Source: RGIG8775 sp045128735 (GTDB lineage: Bacteria > Bacillota > Clostridia > Oscillospirales > CAG-272). From it: a stretch of DNA of 14,836 bases. How positions within the stretch are numbered: position 1 is the stretch's first letter; each line of letters opens with the position of its first letter. The stretch lies in contig JBGVRT010000020.1 in assembly GCA_045128735.1 (NCBI GenBank), positions 1 through 14,836 of the forward strand, read 5' to 3'. Below the pieces are notes generated by a model that had not been told where the DNA came from, ran no database searches, and saw nothing but the letters and a program-made list of their open reading frames with translations. A program made the translations under genes and the position numbers. Positions 6,073-13,060 of the stretch are shown piece by piece.

Positions 6073-6975
6073 TTATTTTGCACAGAGCACCATAACGGCT
6101 TTTTGCGCGTGGAGGCGGTTTTCTGCCTCGTCGAAAATCTCGTTCGCGTGTGCTTCAAGCACCTCTGCGGTGATTTCCTCGCCGCGGTGTGCGGGAAGGC
6201 AGTGCATTACCATTGCCTTCTCGTTTGCCACAGCCATAACGCTGTCGTTTATCTGGTAGTTCTTGAATATCTTTTTGCGCTCCTCAGCTTCAGCCTCTTG
6301 ACCCATAGACGCCCAAACGTCGGTATAGAGCACGTCCGCGCCCTTTGCCGCCTCGAGAATGTCCTCGGTGCAGGTGAACTTGCCGTTTTCGCTTGCCCAC
6401 TTCATAAGCTGTGCGTCGGGGGTGTAGCCGCTCGGGCAAGCCACAGCGACCTCCATTCCCATTTTAATGCCGCCAACGATAAGCGAGTTGGTCATATTGT
6501 TGCCGTCGCCGATGTAGCAGAGCTTAAGACCCTCGGTTTTTCCCTTGTGCTCGCGGATAGTCATAAGGTCGGCAAGCACCTGGCAGGGGTGGCAGTAGTC
6601 GGTAAGTCCGTTGATTATCGGAATAGAGCCGTATTCTGCAAGCTTTTCCACCTTTTCCTGCTCAAAGGTTCTTATCATAATAAGGTCAAGGTAGCGCGAA
6701 AGCACTCTTGCGGTGTCCTCGATAGGCTCGCCGCGTCCTATCTGCAGGTCGCGCGATGAAAGGAAGAGACCGCTTCCGCCAAGGTCGTGGATACCCACCT
6801 CAAAGGAGACTCGGGTTCTTGTGGACGACTTTTCGAAAATCATACCGAGAACCTTGCCCTTGAGAATGGGGTGCTCGATGCCCGCCTTTTTTTCAGCCTT
6901 CAATTTATCGGCAAGGTCGAGAGCTTCTTTTATTTCTTCTGCGCTCCAATCGGAGAGCTTGAGTAAATGTTTCAT
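6073..6975 (-). CDS. argF: Ornithine carbamoyltransferase
   Basis: A 300-aa cytoplasmic enzyme that combines ornithine and carbamoyl phosphate to give citrulline, the sixth step of arginine synthesis. EKSSTRTR (48-55) is the carbamoyl-phosphate loop. HPCQ (129-132), the usual HPxQ, also contacts carbamoyl phosphate. MHCLPAHRGEEI (257-268) holds the ornithine-binding Cys259. Length is normal for the family. Its ATG directly follows the argG stop (TAAATG junction), with GAGGGAAA inside the end of argG as ribosome site, so the two are coupled. The anabolic role is favoured over the arginine deiminase pathway because of argG and the ARG boxes. Confidence 0.96.
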   Translation of the reverse strand: MKHLLKLSDWSAEEIKEALDLADKLKAEKKAGIEHPILKGKVLGMIFEKSSTRTRVSFEVGIHDLGGSGLFLSSRDLQIGRGEPIEDTARVLSRYLDLIMIRTFEQEKVEKLAEYGSIPIINGLTDYCHPCQVLADLMTIREHKGKTEGLKLCYIGDGNNMTNSLIVGGIKMGMEVAVACPSGYTPDAQLMKWASENGKFTCTEDILEAAKGADVLYTDVWASMGQEAEAEERKKIFKNYQINDSVMAVANEKAMVMHCLPAHRGEEITAEVLEAHANEIFDEAENRLHAQKAVMVLCAK

Positions 6976-8208
6976 TTATTTTCCCTCGTTCTTCTTCTTA
7001 ACCTGTGCCTGAACAGAGATGGGAAGTCCGAAGAGGTTGATAAATCCTGCCGAATCAGCCTGGTTGTAAACGTTGTCCTCGCCGAAGGTAGCGATTTCCT
7101 CGGAGTAGAGCGACCAATCGCTCCATACGCCTGCCTTGATGATGTTGCCCTTGTAAAGCTTAAGCTTAACCTTACCTGTTACGTGCTCCTGGGTCTTGTC
7201 AACGAATGCCGAAATAGCCTCGCGGAGAGGTGTATACCACTGACCGTTGTATACAAGCTCACCGAAGGTGATAGCAAGCTCCTGCTTCTTGTGCATTGTG
7301 TACTTGTCAAGGCATACGGTCTCAAGATAGTTGTGAGCCGCGTAGAGAATAGCTCCGCCGGGAGTTTCGTAAACGCCGCGGCACTTCATACCTACAAGAC
7401 GGTTTTCAACGATGTCAAGAAGTCCGATGCCGTTTGCACCGCCAACCTTATTAAGCTCAAGAATAATGTTCTTTGCGCTCATTTTTTCGCCGTTGAAGGC
7501 TACGGGCTTACCCTGCTCGAAGTCAAGTGTGATGTAGGTGGGAACATCGGGAGCATCAATGGGAGAAACGCCCATTTCAAGGAATCCCTTTTTCTCGTAC
7601 ATAGGCTCGTTGCCTGCGTCCTCAAGGTCGAGACCCTCGTGAGAAAGGTGCCACAGGTTCTTGTCCTTGGAGTAGTTTGTCTCTCTGTTTATTTTAAGGG
7701 GAACGTTGTGCGCCTCTGCGTACTCAATCTCCTCCTCACGGGACTTGATATTCCACTCACGCCAAGGAGCGATAATGGGCATATTGGGAGCGTAAGCCTT
7801 GATAGCAAGCTCAAAACGAACCTGGTCGTTACCCTTACCGGTGCAACCGTGGCAGATAGCGTCTGCGCCCTCTGCAAGTGCGATCTCGGCAATTCTCTTA
7901 GCAATGATGGGGCGTGCGAAGGACGTTCCGAGCATATACTCCTCGTAAAGCGCGCCTGCCTGAACTGTGGGAATGATGTAGTCGTTAACGAATTCCTCGG
8001 TAAGGTCCTCAATGTAGATTTTGGATGCGCCTGTCTTTATAGCCTTTTCTTCAAGACCCTCAAGCTCGTCGCTCTGACCAACGTTACCCGAAACCGCGAT
8101 AACCTCGCAGTTATTGTAGTTTTCCTTGAGCCACGGAATGATTATGGATGTGTCAAGTCCGCCCGAATAAGCGAGAACAACTTTTTTGATGTTTTCTTTG
8201 TTAAGCAT
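6976..8208 (-). CDS. argG: Argininosuccinate synthase
   Basis: A 410-aa enzyme that joins citrulline and aspartate using ATP to form argininosuccinate. AYSGGLDTS (13-21) is the N-type ATP pyrophosphatase loop, and GCTGKGNDQVRFE (121-133) is the conserved substrate and ATP region. The start at 8208 (MLNKENIKK) is chosen over the longer frame from 8280 for three reasons: AAGGAG (complement of 8218-8223) is well placed, a consensus promoter lies within the longer version, and the extra N-terminal residues match nothing in the family. It is the first gene of argG-argF. argH, needed for the last step, is not in the window. Confidence 0.96.
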   Translation of the reverse strand: MLNKENIKKVVLAYSGGLDTSIIIPWLKENYNNCEVIAVSGNVGQSDELEGLEEKAIKTGASKIYIEDLTEEFVNDYIIPTVQAGALYEEYMLGTSFARPIIAKRIAEIALAEGADAICHGCTGKGNDQVRFELAIKAYAPNMPIIAPWREWNIKSREEEIEYAEAHNVPLKINRETNYSKDKNLWHLSHEGLDLEDAGNEPMYEKKGFLEMGVSPIDAPDVPTYITLDFEQGKPVAFNGEKMSAKNIILELNKVGGANGIGLLDIVENRLVGMKCRGVYETPGGAILYAAHNYLETVCLDKYTMHKKQELAITFGELVYNGQWYTPLREAISAFVDKTQEHVTGKVKLKLYKGNIIKAGVWSDWSLYSEEIATFGEDNVYNQADSAGFINLFGLPISVQAQVKKKNEGK

Positions 8209-8222
8209 AATTTTTATCTCCT

Positions 8223-8261
8223 TGTGAATTTTTATACATATTACGTGTATTATTATACATC
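8223..8261. promoter_or_regulatory. Tandem ARG-box-like operator, probable ArgR site
   Basis: Two sites fit the pattern TGNAT-N4-ATNCA: TGAATTTTTATACA (8225-8238) and TGTATTATTATACA (8246-8259). Taken as 18-bp boxes they span 8223-8240 and 8244-8261, separated by 3 bp, so their centres are 21 bp apart. That is the classical arrangement for ArgR/AhrC hexamers. The upstream box covers the argG -10 element; the other covers the early leader, so binding should repress with arginine as co-repressor. Confidence 0.72.
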
Positions 8262-8280
8262 GTATGAAGCCAAATGTCAA
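8252..8280 (-). promoter_or_regulatory. Consensus SigA promoter of argG-argF
   Basis: On the - strand, TTGACA (complement of 8275-8280) and TATAAT (complement of 8252-8257) are exact consensus boxes with a 17-nt spacer. Transcription should start near 8245, giving a leader of about 37 nt. So strong a core promoter implies control by repression, consistent with the overlapping ARG boxes. Confidence 0.9.
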
Positions 8281-8350
8281 TACAGAATTTATATAATTTT
8301 AACTCTTTTTTTGTGCCTTTTTGTGTAGTTTTGCACAATAAAGAATATTT

Positions 8351-8389
8351 TTATGAATATTTATGAATATTTATTCGCTGAATAAATAT
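8351..8389. repeat. AT-rich direct and inverted repeat before spoIIR
   Basis: TTATGAATAT occurs twice in tandem (8351-8360 and 8361-8370). ATATTTATTC (8367-8376) and GAATAAATAT (8380-8389) then form a perfect 10-bp inverted repeat around GCT. The right arm overlaps the proposed SigF -35. TGAATATTTATTCG (8364-8377) also resembles an ARG box with one end mismatch, though at this AT content that may be chance. Confidence 0.5.
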
Positions 8390-8409
8390 CTTTATGCATG
8401 GGAATAATG
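8380..8409 (+). promoter_or_regulatory. Candidate SigF-type promoter of spoIIR
   Basis: GGGAATAATG (8400-8409) fits the forespore SigF -10 pattern GGnnAnAHTR at every defined position. GAATA (8380-8384), 15 nt upstream, is one base off the GYWTA -35 pattern and the spacer is 1 nt short of usual. A start near 8416 fits the ATG at 8445. In Bacillus subtilis spoIIR is a SigF gene, which supports the reading. No SigA promoter is evident here on this strand. Confidence 0.5.
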
Positions 8410-8444
8410 ATGTGGTAGTCAAAAAGAGAGGGGATTTTTTGCCG

Positions 8445-9059
8445 ATGGACACGCCCAAAATGAAAGTAATTAACTCGCTGACCGTCATAATGCTCTGCCT
8501 GCTGTTGCTTTTTTGCGTTTTGCCTATACACGGCGAGCGTGAGATATACGACAGAGTGCTGAGACTCCACGTAATAGCCAATTCCGACAGCGACCTTGAC
8601 CAAAGCCTTAAGCTTGAGGTGCGTGATGCGGTGCTTGAATACTGTGCCCCGCTTTTACGTAACACGGAGAACAGGGAGCAGGCGGCAGAGATAATAAAAG
8701 CCAATAAATCCAAAATTGAGAATATAGCCGAGAAAACGCTCGTAGAAAACAGCTGTAATATGAACGTGACTATGGAAGTCTGTCAAGAGCGATACCCCAC
8801 CAAAAATTACGAAAGCTTTTGCTTTCCCGAGGGAAGCTATCTTTCGGTCAAGCTGATGATAGGTGAGGCAGAGGGTCAGAATTGGTGGTGCGTGCTTTTC
8901 CCGAAGCTTTGCACCGAGGCTGTGACCTCTCCCGAGGAAGAATTTGTCGCCGTGGGCTTTACCCCCGACCAATACAAGATAATTACCGAGTCGGAAAGTA
9001 CATCGTACAAAATAAGATTCAAATTTCTTGAATTTTTCGAGGGGCTTGGTGAGAGGTGA
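8445..9059 (+). CDS. spoIIR: Stage II sporulation protein R
   Basis: A 204-aa signalling protein made in the forespore and exported to the intermembrane space, where it triggers SpoIIGA to process pro-SigE in the mother cell. An N-terminal hydrophobic segment (about 10-27) serves as signal or anchor. The family signatures LRLHVIANSDSDLDQSLK (39-56) and GQNWWCVLFPKLC (144-156) are both clear. The start at 8445 is preferred over the ATG at 8394 because GAGGGG lies about 10 nt before it, while the region around 8394 has no ribosome site and falls inside the proposed promoter. It ends 4 nt from the convergent fau stop, with no visible terminator. It shows that the organism has, or recently had, an endospore programme. 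Confidence 0.94.
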   Translation: MDTPKMKVINSLTVIMLCLLLLFCVLPIHGEREIYDRVLRLHVIANSDSDLDQSLKLEVRDAVLEYCAPLLRNTENREQAAEIIKANKSKIENIAEKTLVENSCNMNVTMEVCQERYPTKNYESFCFPEGSYLSVKLMIGEAEGQNWWCVLFPKLCTEAVTSPEEEFVAVGFTPDQYKIITESESTSYKIRFKFLEFFEGLGER

Positions 9060-9063
9060 CCGA

Positions 9064-9609
9064 CTATTCCTCACACACTACCGTATCACACGGAATGTCG
9101 TATTCATCGTGGGGTAACTCGTCAAATATCAAATCTTTGTATATGACTCCCACGGTGTAAGGCTTGGAAGATGCGTGCTTGGCAAGATATCGGTCGTAAT
9201 AGCCTTTGCCGTAGCCCAGGCGGTAGCCGCTTTTGTCAACAGCGAGGGCAGGAAGAAATATTACCGTATTTTGGGGTAATATCTCGGGGGCGTCGCGTTT
9301 TGGCTCGCGCAGACCGAAATATCCCAACTCAAGCTCGTCAAGCGAGCAGACTTGGCAAAAGCGCATAGTGCCGTTCTTGTCGGCGCACAGCGGAAAGGCA
9401 ATTTTCTTGCCTTTTTCTTTTGCGAAATCCATAAGCGGAAGAAGATTTATTTCACCCTCAAGGGGATAGAAGATAAACAGCGAGTCGGCGTTTTGCACCG
9501 CAGGCAATTTTACAATCCGCGAGACTATCTCCGCGCTTTTTTCTTCCTTGCTTTTTATAGACAGACGCTTTGCTCGGCAGACCGCGCGAAGCTCTTTTTT
9601 GCTTTCCAT
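9064..9609 (-). CDS. fau: 5-formyltetrahydrofolate cyclo-ligase
   Basis: A 181-aa cytoplasmic enzyme (MTHFS family) that uses ATP to convert 5-formyl-THF to 5,10-methenyl-THF, returning a storage or inhibitory folate to the one-carbon pool. The signature DKSGYRLGYGKGYYDRYL (125-142) is complete, with the glycine-rich ATP loop, and GYFGLREP (96-103) is the usual central motif. Length matches the family. The ATG shares one base with the upstream TGA (TGATG), and no Shine-Dalgarno site is visible, so translation probably restarts after the DJ-1-like gene. Last gene of the hisS operon. Confidence 0.93.
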   Translation of the reverse strand: MESKKELRAVCRAKRLSIKSKEEKSAEIVSRIVKLPAVQNADSLFIFYPLEGEINLLPLMDFAKEKGKKIAFPLCADKNGTMRFCQVCSLDELELGYFGLREPKRDAPEILPQNTVIFLPALAVDKSGYRLGYGKGYYDRYLAKHASSKPYTVGVIYKDLIFDELPHDEYDIPCDTVVCEE

Positions 9610-10154
9610 CAGTCGGCAATTACCGAGCGGCGAAGCTCGTCCGCCTTAGCCTCGCCGCAAAGCGCGGCAACAAGGCAAAGTCCGAATTCAACAGCAACTC
9701 CCATTCCGCGTGCCGTTACCGTTTTGCCTGCGGAAACGCAGGTGATTTCTCTTGGGTGAAGCTTTGCGCCATCCAAGTATTCCTCAAATCCGGGGTAGCA
9801 AACGGCGTCCTTGCCCTTAAGGTCTCCGCGCTTGCCCAAAATCATTGGCGCGGCGCAGATGGCACAGATATAGGCGTCCTGCTCTTTGGCAAGGTCGAGC
9901 GCCTTGTGTACTGTCTCGCTTGCGTCAAGATTTGTTGTGCCGGGCATTCCGCCGGGAAGTATCACCATTTCGATGTCTTCAAATTTGACTTTTTTGTCCT
10001 TGACGTCAGCCTTTACGGTAATACCGTGTGAGCCTGTGATATACTCACCGCCGATTCCGACAGTAGTGACCTTTACGCCCGCGCGGCGAAGAAGGTCGAG
10101 AGGGGCAAGCGCCTCAACCTCCTCAAAGCCGTTTGCGAGAAACATATAAACCAT
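9609..10154 (-). CDS. DJ-1/PfpI family protein
   Basis: A 181-aa member of the class I glutamine-amidotransferase-like superfamily. GFEEVEAL (9-16) places E14 where DJ-1 has its conserved Glu18, and AICAAP (98-103) gives the nucleophile-elbow cysteine C100. VILPGGMPG (64-72) is the preceding conserved loop. Proposed DJ-1 activities (stress response, glyoxalase or deglycase) are disputed and cannot be read from sequence. The start at 10154 rather than 10187 is supported by AAGGAG (complement of 10161-10166), which overlaps the hisS stop codon, and by the family N-terminus. It sits between hisS and fau in a coupled operon. Confidence 0.9.
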   Translation of the reverse strand: MVYMFLANGFEEVEALAPLDLLRRAGVKVTTVGIGGEYITGSHGITVKADVKDKKVKFEDIEMVILPGGMPGTTNLDASETVHKALDLAKEQDAYICAICAAPMILGKRGDLKGKDAVCYPGFEEYLDGAKLHPREITCVSAGKTVTARGMGVAVEFGLCLVAALCGEAKADELRRSVIAD

Positions 10155-10164
10155 ATTTTTCTCC

Positions 10165-11466
10165 TTATTTTGCGAAGTGCTCGCCAAGCTTTTCGAGTTC
10201 TACAACAGCTTCCTCTCTTGTGTTAAGGTCTTTTACCTTAACTGTCTTGCTTGCGTACTCGTCGCCACCCATAATTACCACGTGGGTGTACTTGTCCTTA
10301 ACGGCAAAGTCTATCTGCTTGCCGAATTTCTTTGTGCCGATGTATACCGTGCTGACTATTCCCGCCTCGCGGAGCTTGTCGGCAAGCGCAATGTACGCGC
10401 TGTAGGGAACGTCCTCAAAACGTGTAACAAGCACCTTGTAGCCCTGATTGTAAAGGTCGGGAACGAGGTTGTGGGTAACGAGGAAGTTTTCAAGCGTAAC
10501 GTCGCCCATACCGTAGCCAACGCCCGAAACCTTTGCGTTCTTTGCGAAAAGTCCAACAAGATTGTCGTAGCGTCCGCCGCCGAACATAGCGCGGTTGTTT
10601 TCGGGAGCCTCGTCAAAGACCTCGAAAACAGTTCCAGTGTAGTAGTCGAGACCGCGGATTATTCCGAAGTCGAAAATACAGTATTTTACAAGACACGTAG
10701 CCTCAAGCGCGTCAAAGAGCGCGATAAGCTCCTGTGAGCCAACCGACTCGGGGCAAAGGGCGGTAGCGTCCTTCACGTCCATAGTGTAAAGCGAGTCAAT
10801 TTTTTCAATCTGCGCGTCGGTAATGCCAAGCTCGTTCATATCCTTGACGTACGCCTCGCGTGTGACCTTGTTTTTGCGGTCAACTACCTTTGAGACCTTG
10901 CGCGCACCCTCGGCATCTGTTCCGCAGATAGCGGCGATGACGTCGTTGAAGAAGCGGCGGTTGTTGATGTGTACCTTGAACATCGTCTCGTCTGCGCCGA
11001 ACGCGCGAAGCACGTTGATTGCGCTCTGAATGGCGTCAAGGTCAGCCTCGTAGGTGTCAACACCGAAGATGTCCACGTTGAGCTGCCAGAACTCGCGGAG
11101 TCTGCCTCTCTGAGGACGCTCGTAGCGGTACATATTGGGAATAGAGAACCACTTGAGAGGGTAGTTAAGCTCGCCCATCTTTGCCGCAACCATACGTGCC
11201 ACCGAGGGGGTCATTTCGGGGCGGATGGCAAGCATTCTGCCGCCGCGGTCAAGGAAGTTGTAGGTCTGCTCCTTTGCAATCTCCTCTCCGCTTTTTGCGA
11301 TGTAAAGCTCGAGCGACTCTATCATAGGCGCGTTGTACTCGTCAAACGCCGCATGCTCGAGGGTCTCGCGGATCTTGCCGAAGAACCAGTTGCGAAGCTT
11401 CATATCGTCGGGATAAAAGTCTCTCGTGCCCTTGTAGGGCTGTGTAGAAAGCTTTTCGTTGCTCAT
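10165..11466 (-). CDS. hisS: Histidyl-tRNA synthetase
   Basis: A 433-aa class II aminoacyl-tRNA synthetase. KGTRDFYPDD (12-21) is the family N-terminus. RYERPQRGRLREFWQ (114-128) is motif 2, RGLDYYTGTVFE (271-282) is the histidine-specific HisA box, and FGGGRYDNLVG (295-305) leads into motif 3. The C-terminal part from about 340 is the anticodon-binding domain. The start at 11466 is chosen because AAAGGAT lies just upstream and the longer frame from 11496 would include most of the short leader. The leader is only about 33 nt, so there is no room for a T-box riboswitch, a common regulator of synthetases in Firmicutes. First gene of the hisS / DJ-1-like / fau operon. Confidence 0.96.
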   Translation of the reverse strand: MSNEKLSTQPYKGTRDFYPDDMKLRNWFFGKIRETLEHAAFDEYNAPMIESLELYIAKSGEEIAKEQTYNFLDRGGRMLAIRPEMTPSVARMVAAKMGELNYPLKWFSIPNMYRYERPQRGRLREFWQLNVDIFGVDTYEADLDAIQSAINVLRAFGADETMFKVHINNRRFFNDVIAAICGTDAEGARKVSKVVDRKNKVTREAYVKDMNELGITDAQIEKIDSLYTMDVKDATALCPESVGSQELIALFDALEATCLVKYCIFDFGIIRGLDYYTGTVFEVFDEAPENNRAMFGGGRYDNLVGLFAKNAKVSGVGYGMGDVTLENFLVTHNLVPDLYNQGYKVLVTRFEDVPYSAYIALADKLREAGIVSTVYIGTKKFGKQIDFAVKDKYTHVVIMGGDEYASKTVKVKDLNTREEAVVELEKLGEHFAK

Positions 11467-11506
11467 TTTTATAATCCTTTCGTTGTTTTTCTTCAATTAA
11501 CATATA

Positions 11507-11535
11507 ATTATACCACATTTTTTCTCTTTTGTCTA
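11507..11535 (-). promoter_or_regulatory. SigA promoter of the hisS operon
   Basis: On the - strand, TAGACA (complement of 11530-11535) and TATAAT (complement of 11507-11512) are 17 nt apart. Transcription should start near 11500. Confidence 0.8.
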
Positions 11536-11565
11536 CATCTATCTTGAAGTTTTTGTCTCCAAAAG

Positions 11566-11596
11566 ACCGCAAATTTTGAATTTTTCGCCTTGCGGT
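11566..11596. promoter_or_regulatory. Inverted repeat touching the DUF5058 operon -35, candidate operator
   Basis: ACCGCAA (11566-11572) and TTGCGGT (11590-11596) are perfect 7-bp inverted arms 17 nt apart. The right arm shares its last T with the -35 box, a position suited to a regulator. The arms are GC-rich within an AT-rich intergenic region. No regulator gene is adjacent, so the binding protein is unknown. Confidence 0.4.
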
Positions 11597-11624
11597 TGAC
11601 TTTTATTTGCATTTGGTGTATAAT
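11596..11624 (+). promoter_or_regulatory. SigA promoter of the DUF5058-M20 operon
   Basis: TTGACT (11596-11601) and TATAAT (11619-11624) are separated by 17 nt. Transcription should start near 11631, giving a leader of about 23 nt with AAGGAG at 11641-11646. Confidence 0.88.
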
Positions 11625-11653
11625 ATACACAAATTCAGATAAGGAGATTTTTT

Positions 11654-12385
11654 ATGGAATTCAACGTGAATCATCCGATACTGTTTGCCATCGCGGGACT
11701 TATTATAGCCGTGGTGCTTGCTCAGTCAACCTTTTTCCTTGTGAGAGCGTGGAGAAGGGCAATTGAGCTGGGAATGCCTGTGTCGGTACTCAAAAAGACA
11801 GTCAGCTCGGCGGCAATTTTTACCGTTGCGCCTGCCGTATCAATACTTGTGGGAGTTGTTGTGCTCTCAAAAAAGCTGGGCATAGCCCTGCCGTGGCTCA
11901 GACTTTCGATAATCGGGTCTCTCAGCTATGAAACAGTGGCGGCTGAGACAACCATTGAGCAGATAAAGCTCACCTCTCCGCAGATAACAAATGCCTCGGA
12001 TTACGTTACCGTGCTGTGGGTTATGACCCTCGGTATCATCATCGGACTTTTGCTTGTTCCCATTTTCACAAAGAAGATTCAAAAGGGAATCAAGGGAATG
12101 GAGCAGAGAGACAAAAAGTGGGGCGAGATATTCAATAACTCAATGTTCCTCGGTATGATTTCAGCCTTTCTCGGTTACGTTTTCTGCGACTTTTCGCTTG
12201 TTTTTTCGGGCGATACGTCGGGTCTTGTTCCCGTGCTTGTTATGATAGTGTCCGCGCTTATTATGGTCGTGTGCGGATTGCTATCCAAAAAGACGGGCGC
12301 GCGTTGGCTCACCGATTACGCTCTGCCTTTCAGCCTTATCGGCGGTATGGCGGCGGCACTGCCCATTACGGCGTGGCTTGGATAA
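11654..12385 (+). CDS. DUF5058 family multi-spanning membrane protein
   Basis: A 243-aa inner-membrane protein with about six helices, near residues 8-30, 53-72, 117-136, 162-180, 189-209 and 222-242. The stretch TVAPAVSILVGVVVLSKKLG (57-76), followed by WLRLSIIGSLSYETVAAE (81-98), is what I recognise as DUF5058. The acidic/polar SYETVAAETT segment after a helix could line a pore or bind substrate. A cytoplasmic-looking basic loop lies at 139-157. It is first in an operon with a second membrane protein and an M20 peptidase. The stop codon is part of the next gene's Shine-Dalgarno site, so the two are likely made together. A transport role is inferred from context; no function is established that I know of. 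Confidence 0.8.
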   Translation: MEFNVNHPILFAIAGLIIAVVLAQSTFFLVRAWRRAIELGMPVSVLKKTVSSAAIFTVAPAVSILVGVVVLSKKLGIALPWLRLSIIGSLSYETVAAETTIEQIKLTSPQITNASDYVTVLWVMTLGIIIGLLLVPIFTKKIQKGIKGMEQRDKKWGEIFNNSMFLGMISAFLGYVFCDFSLVFSGDTSGLVPVLVMIVSALIMVVCGLLSKKTGARWLTDYALPFSLIGGMAAALPITAWLG

Positions 12386-12397
12386 GGAGGGATAGAT

Positions 12398-13060
12398 ATG
12401 AAGAAACAAACTTATCTTGAAAGTGTACATACCTATGGAAGAATATGGGGGCTTAGCCTTTTCGTCCTTATTCTTTCTTTCCCGATTCTTGTGGGAATAA
12501 TTTTCGGTGCCGTTCCCGATTGGGGCGCGCTTCTTAGTGGGCTTGTGGCGATATTGCCTATGTATTGGGCGGTTGGAATTGTCGAGATGTTCACCTACGT
12601 GCCTATGCTCGGCGCGGGCGGTGCCTATCTTTCCTTCGTAACGGGAAATATCGCTAACCTCAAATTGCCCTGCGCCCTTGACGCAATGGAACGCGCAAAC
12701 GTAAAGGCAAGCAGTGAGGAGGGCGAGATAATTTCCACAATCGCAATCGCGGTTTCGGGAATTGTTACAACCGTGATAATAATTATCGGCGTGGTGCTTA
12801 TCGTGCCGCTTTCGCCTATTCTCGAAGCTCCCGTGCTTGCACCCGCATTCGATATGATACTCCCCGCACTTTTCGGCGGTCTTGGAGTGGTGTTCGTGTC
12901 AAAGAATTTCAAGCTTTCAATAGCTCCCATAATTCTTATGCTTGCGCTCTTTATCTTCGTGCCCGCGCTTAACGAGTCCACCGTGGGAATAATGGTTCCC
13001 GTAGGCGTGCTTTTCACCATAGCCGTGGGAAGATTCTTGTATAAAAAAGGAAAGATATAA
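12398..13060 (+). CDS. Multi-spanning membrane protein, partner of the DUF5058 protein
   Basis: A 220-aa protein with about five or six helices, near residues 17-38, 43-66, 112-137, 150-166, 172-190 and 193-212. A conserved-looking re-entrant-type segment GAGGAYLSFVTGNIANLKLP (72-91) precedes a charged loop (94-110). Gly, Asn and Pro breaks of this type are common in transporter cores, but I do not recognise the family. TAAGGAGG (12383-12390) is a strong Shine-Dalgarno site overlapping the preceding stop. The stop shares one base with the M20 start (TAATG). Such tight packing suggests a fixed ratio with both neighbours and supports a two-subunit complex. Confidence 0.75.
   Translation: MKKQTYLESVHTYGRIWGLSLFVLILSFPILVGIIFGAVPDWGALLSGLVAILPMYWAVGIVEMFTYVPMLGAGGAYLSFVTGNIANLKLPCALDAMERANVKASSEEGEIISTIAIAVSGIVTTVIIIIGVVLIVPLSPILEAPVLAPAFDMILPALFGGLGVVFVSKNFKLSIAPIILMLALFIFVPALNESTVGIMVPVGVLFTIAVGRFLYKKGKI

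Noticed and set aside
6967..8328. 453-codon open frame antisense to argG and the argF start
   Set aside because: It mirrors a highly conserved gene with clear motifs, its translation shows no family signature, and it crosses the argG promoter. Antisense frames stay open here because of codon bias.
8394..8444. Upstream ATG at 8394 as the spoIIR start
   Set aside because: It has no ribosome site, lies inside the proposed promoter, and would add a polar stretch before the signal segment that the family lacks.
11467..11530. T-box riboswitch before hisS
   Set aside because: The predicted leader is about 33 nt, too short for the T-box stems, antiterminator and terminator.
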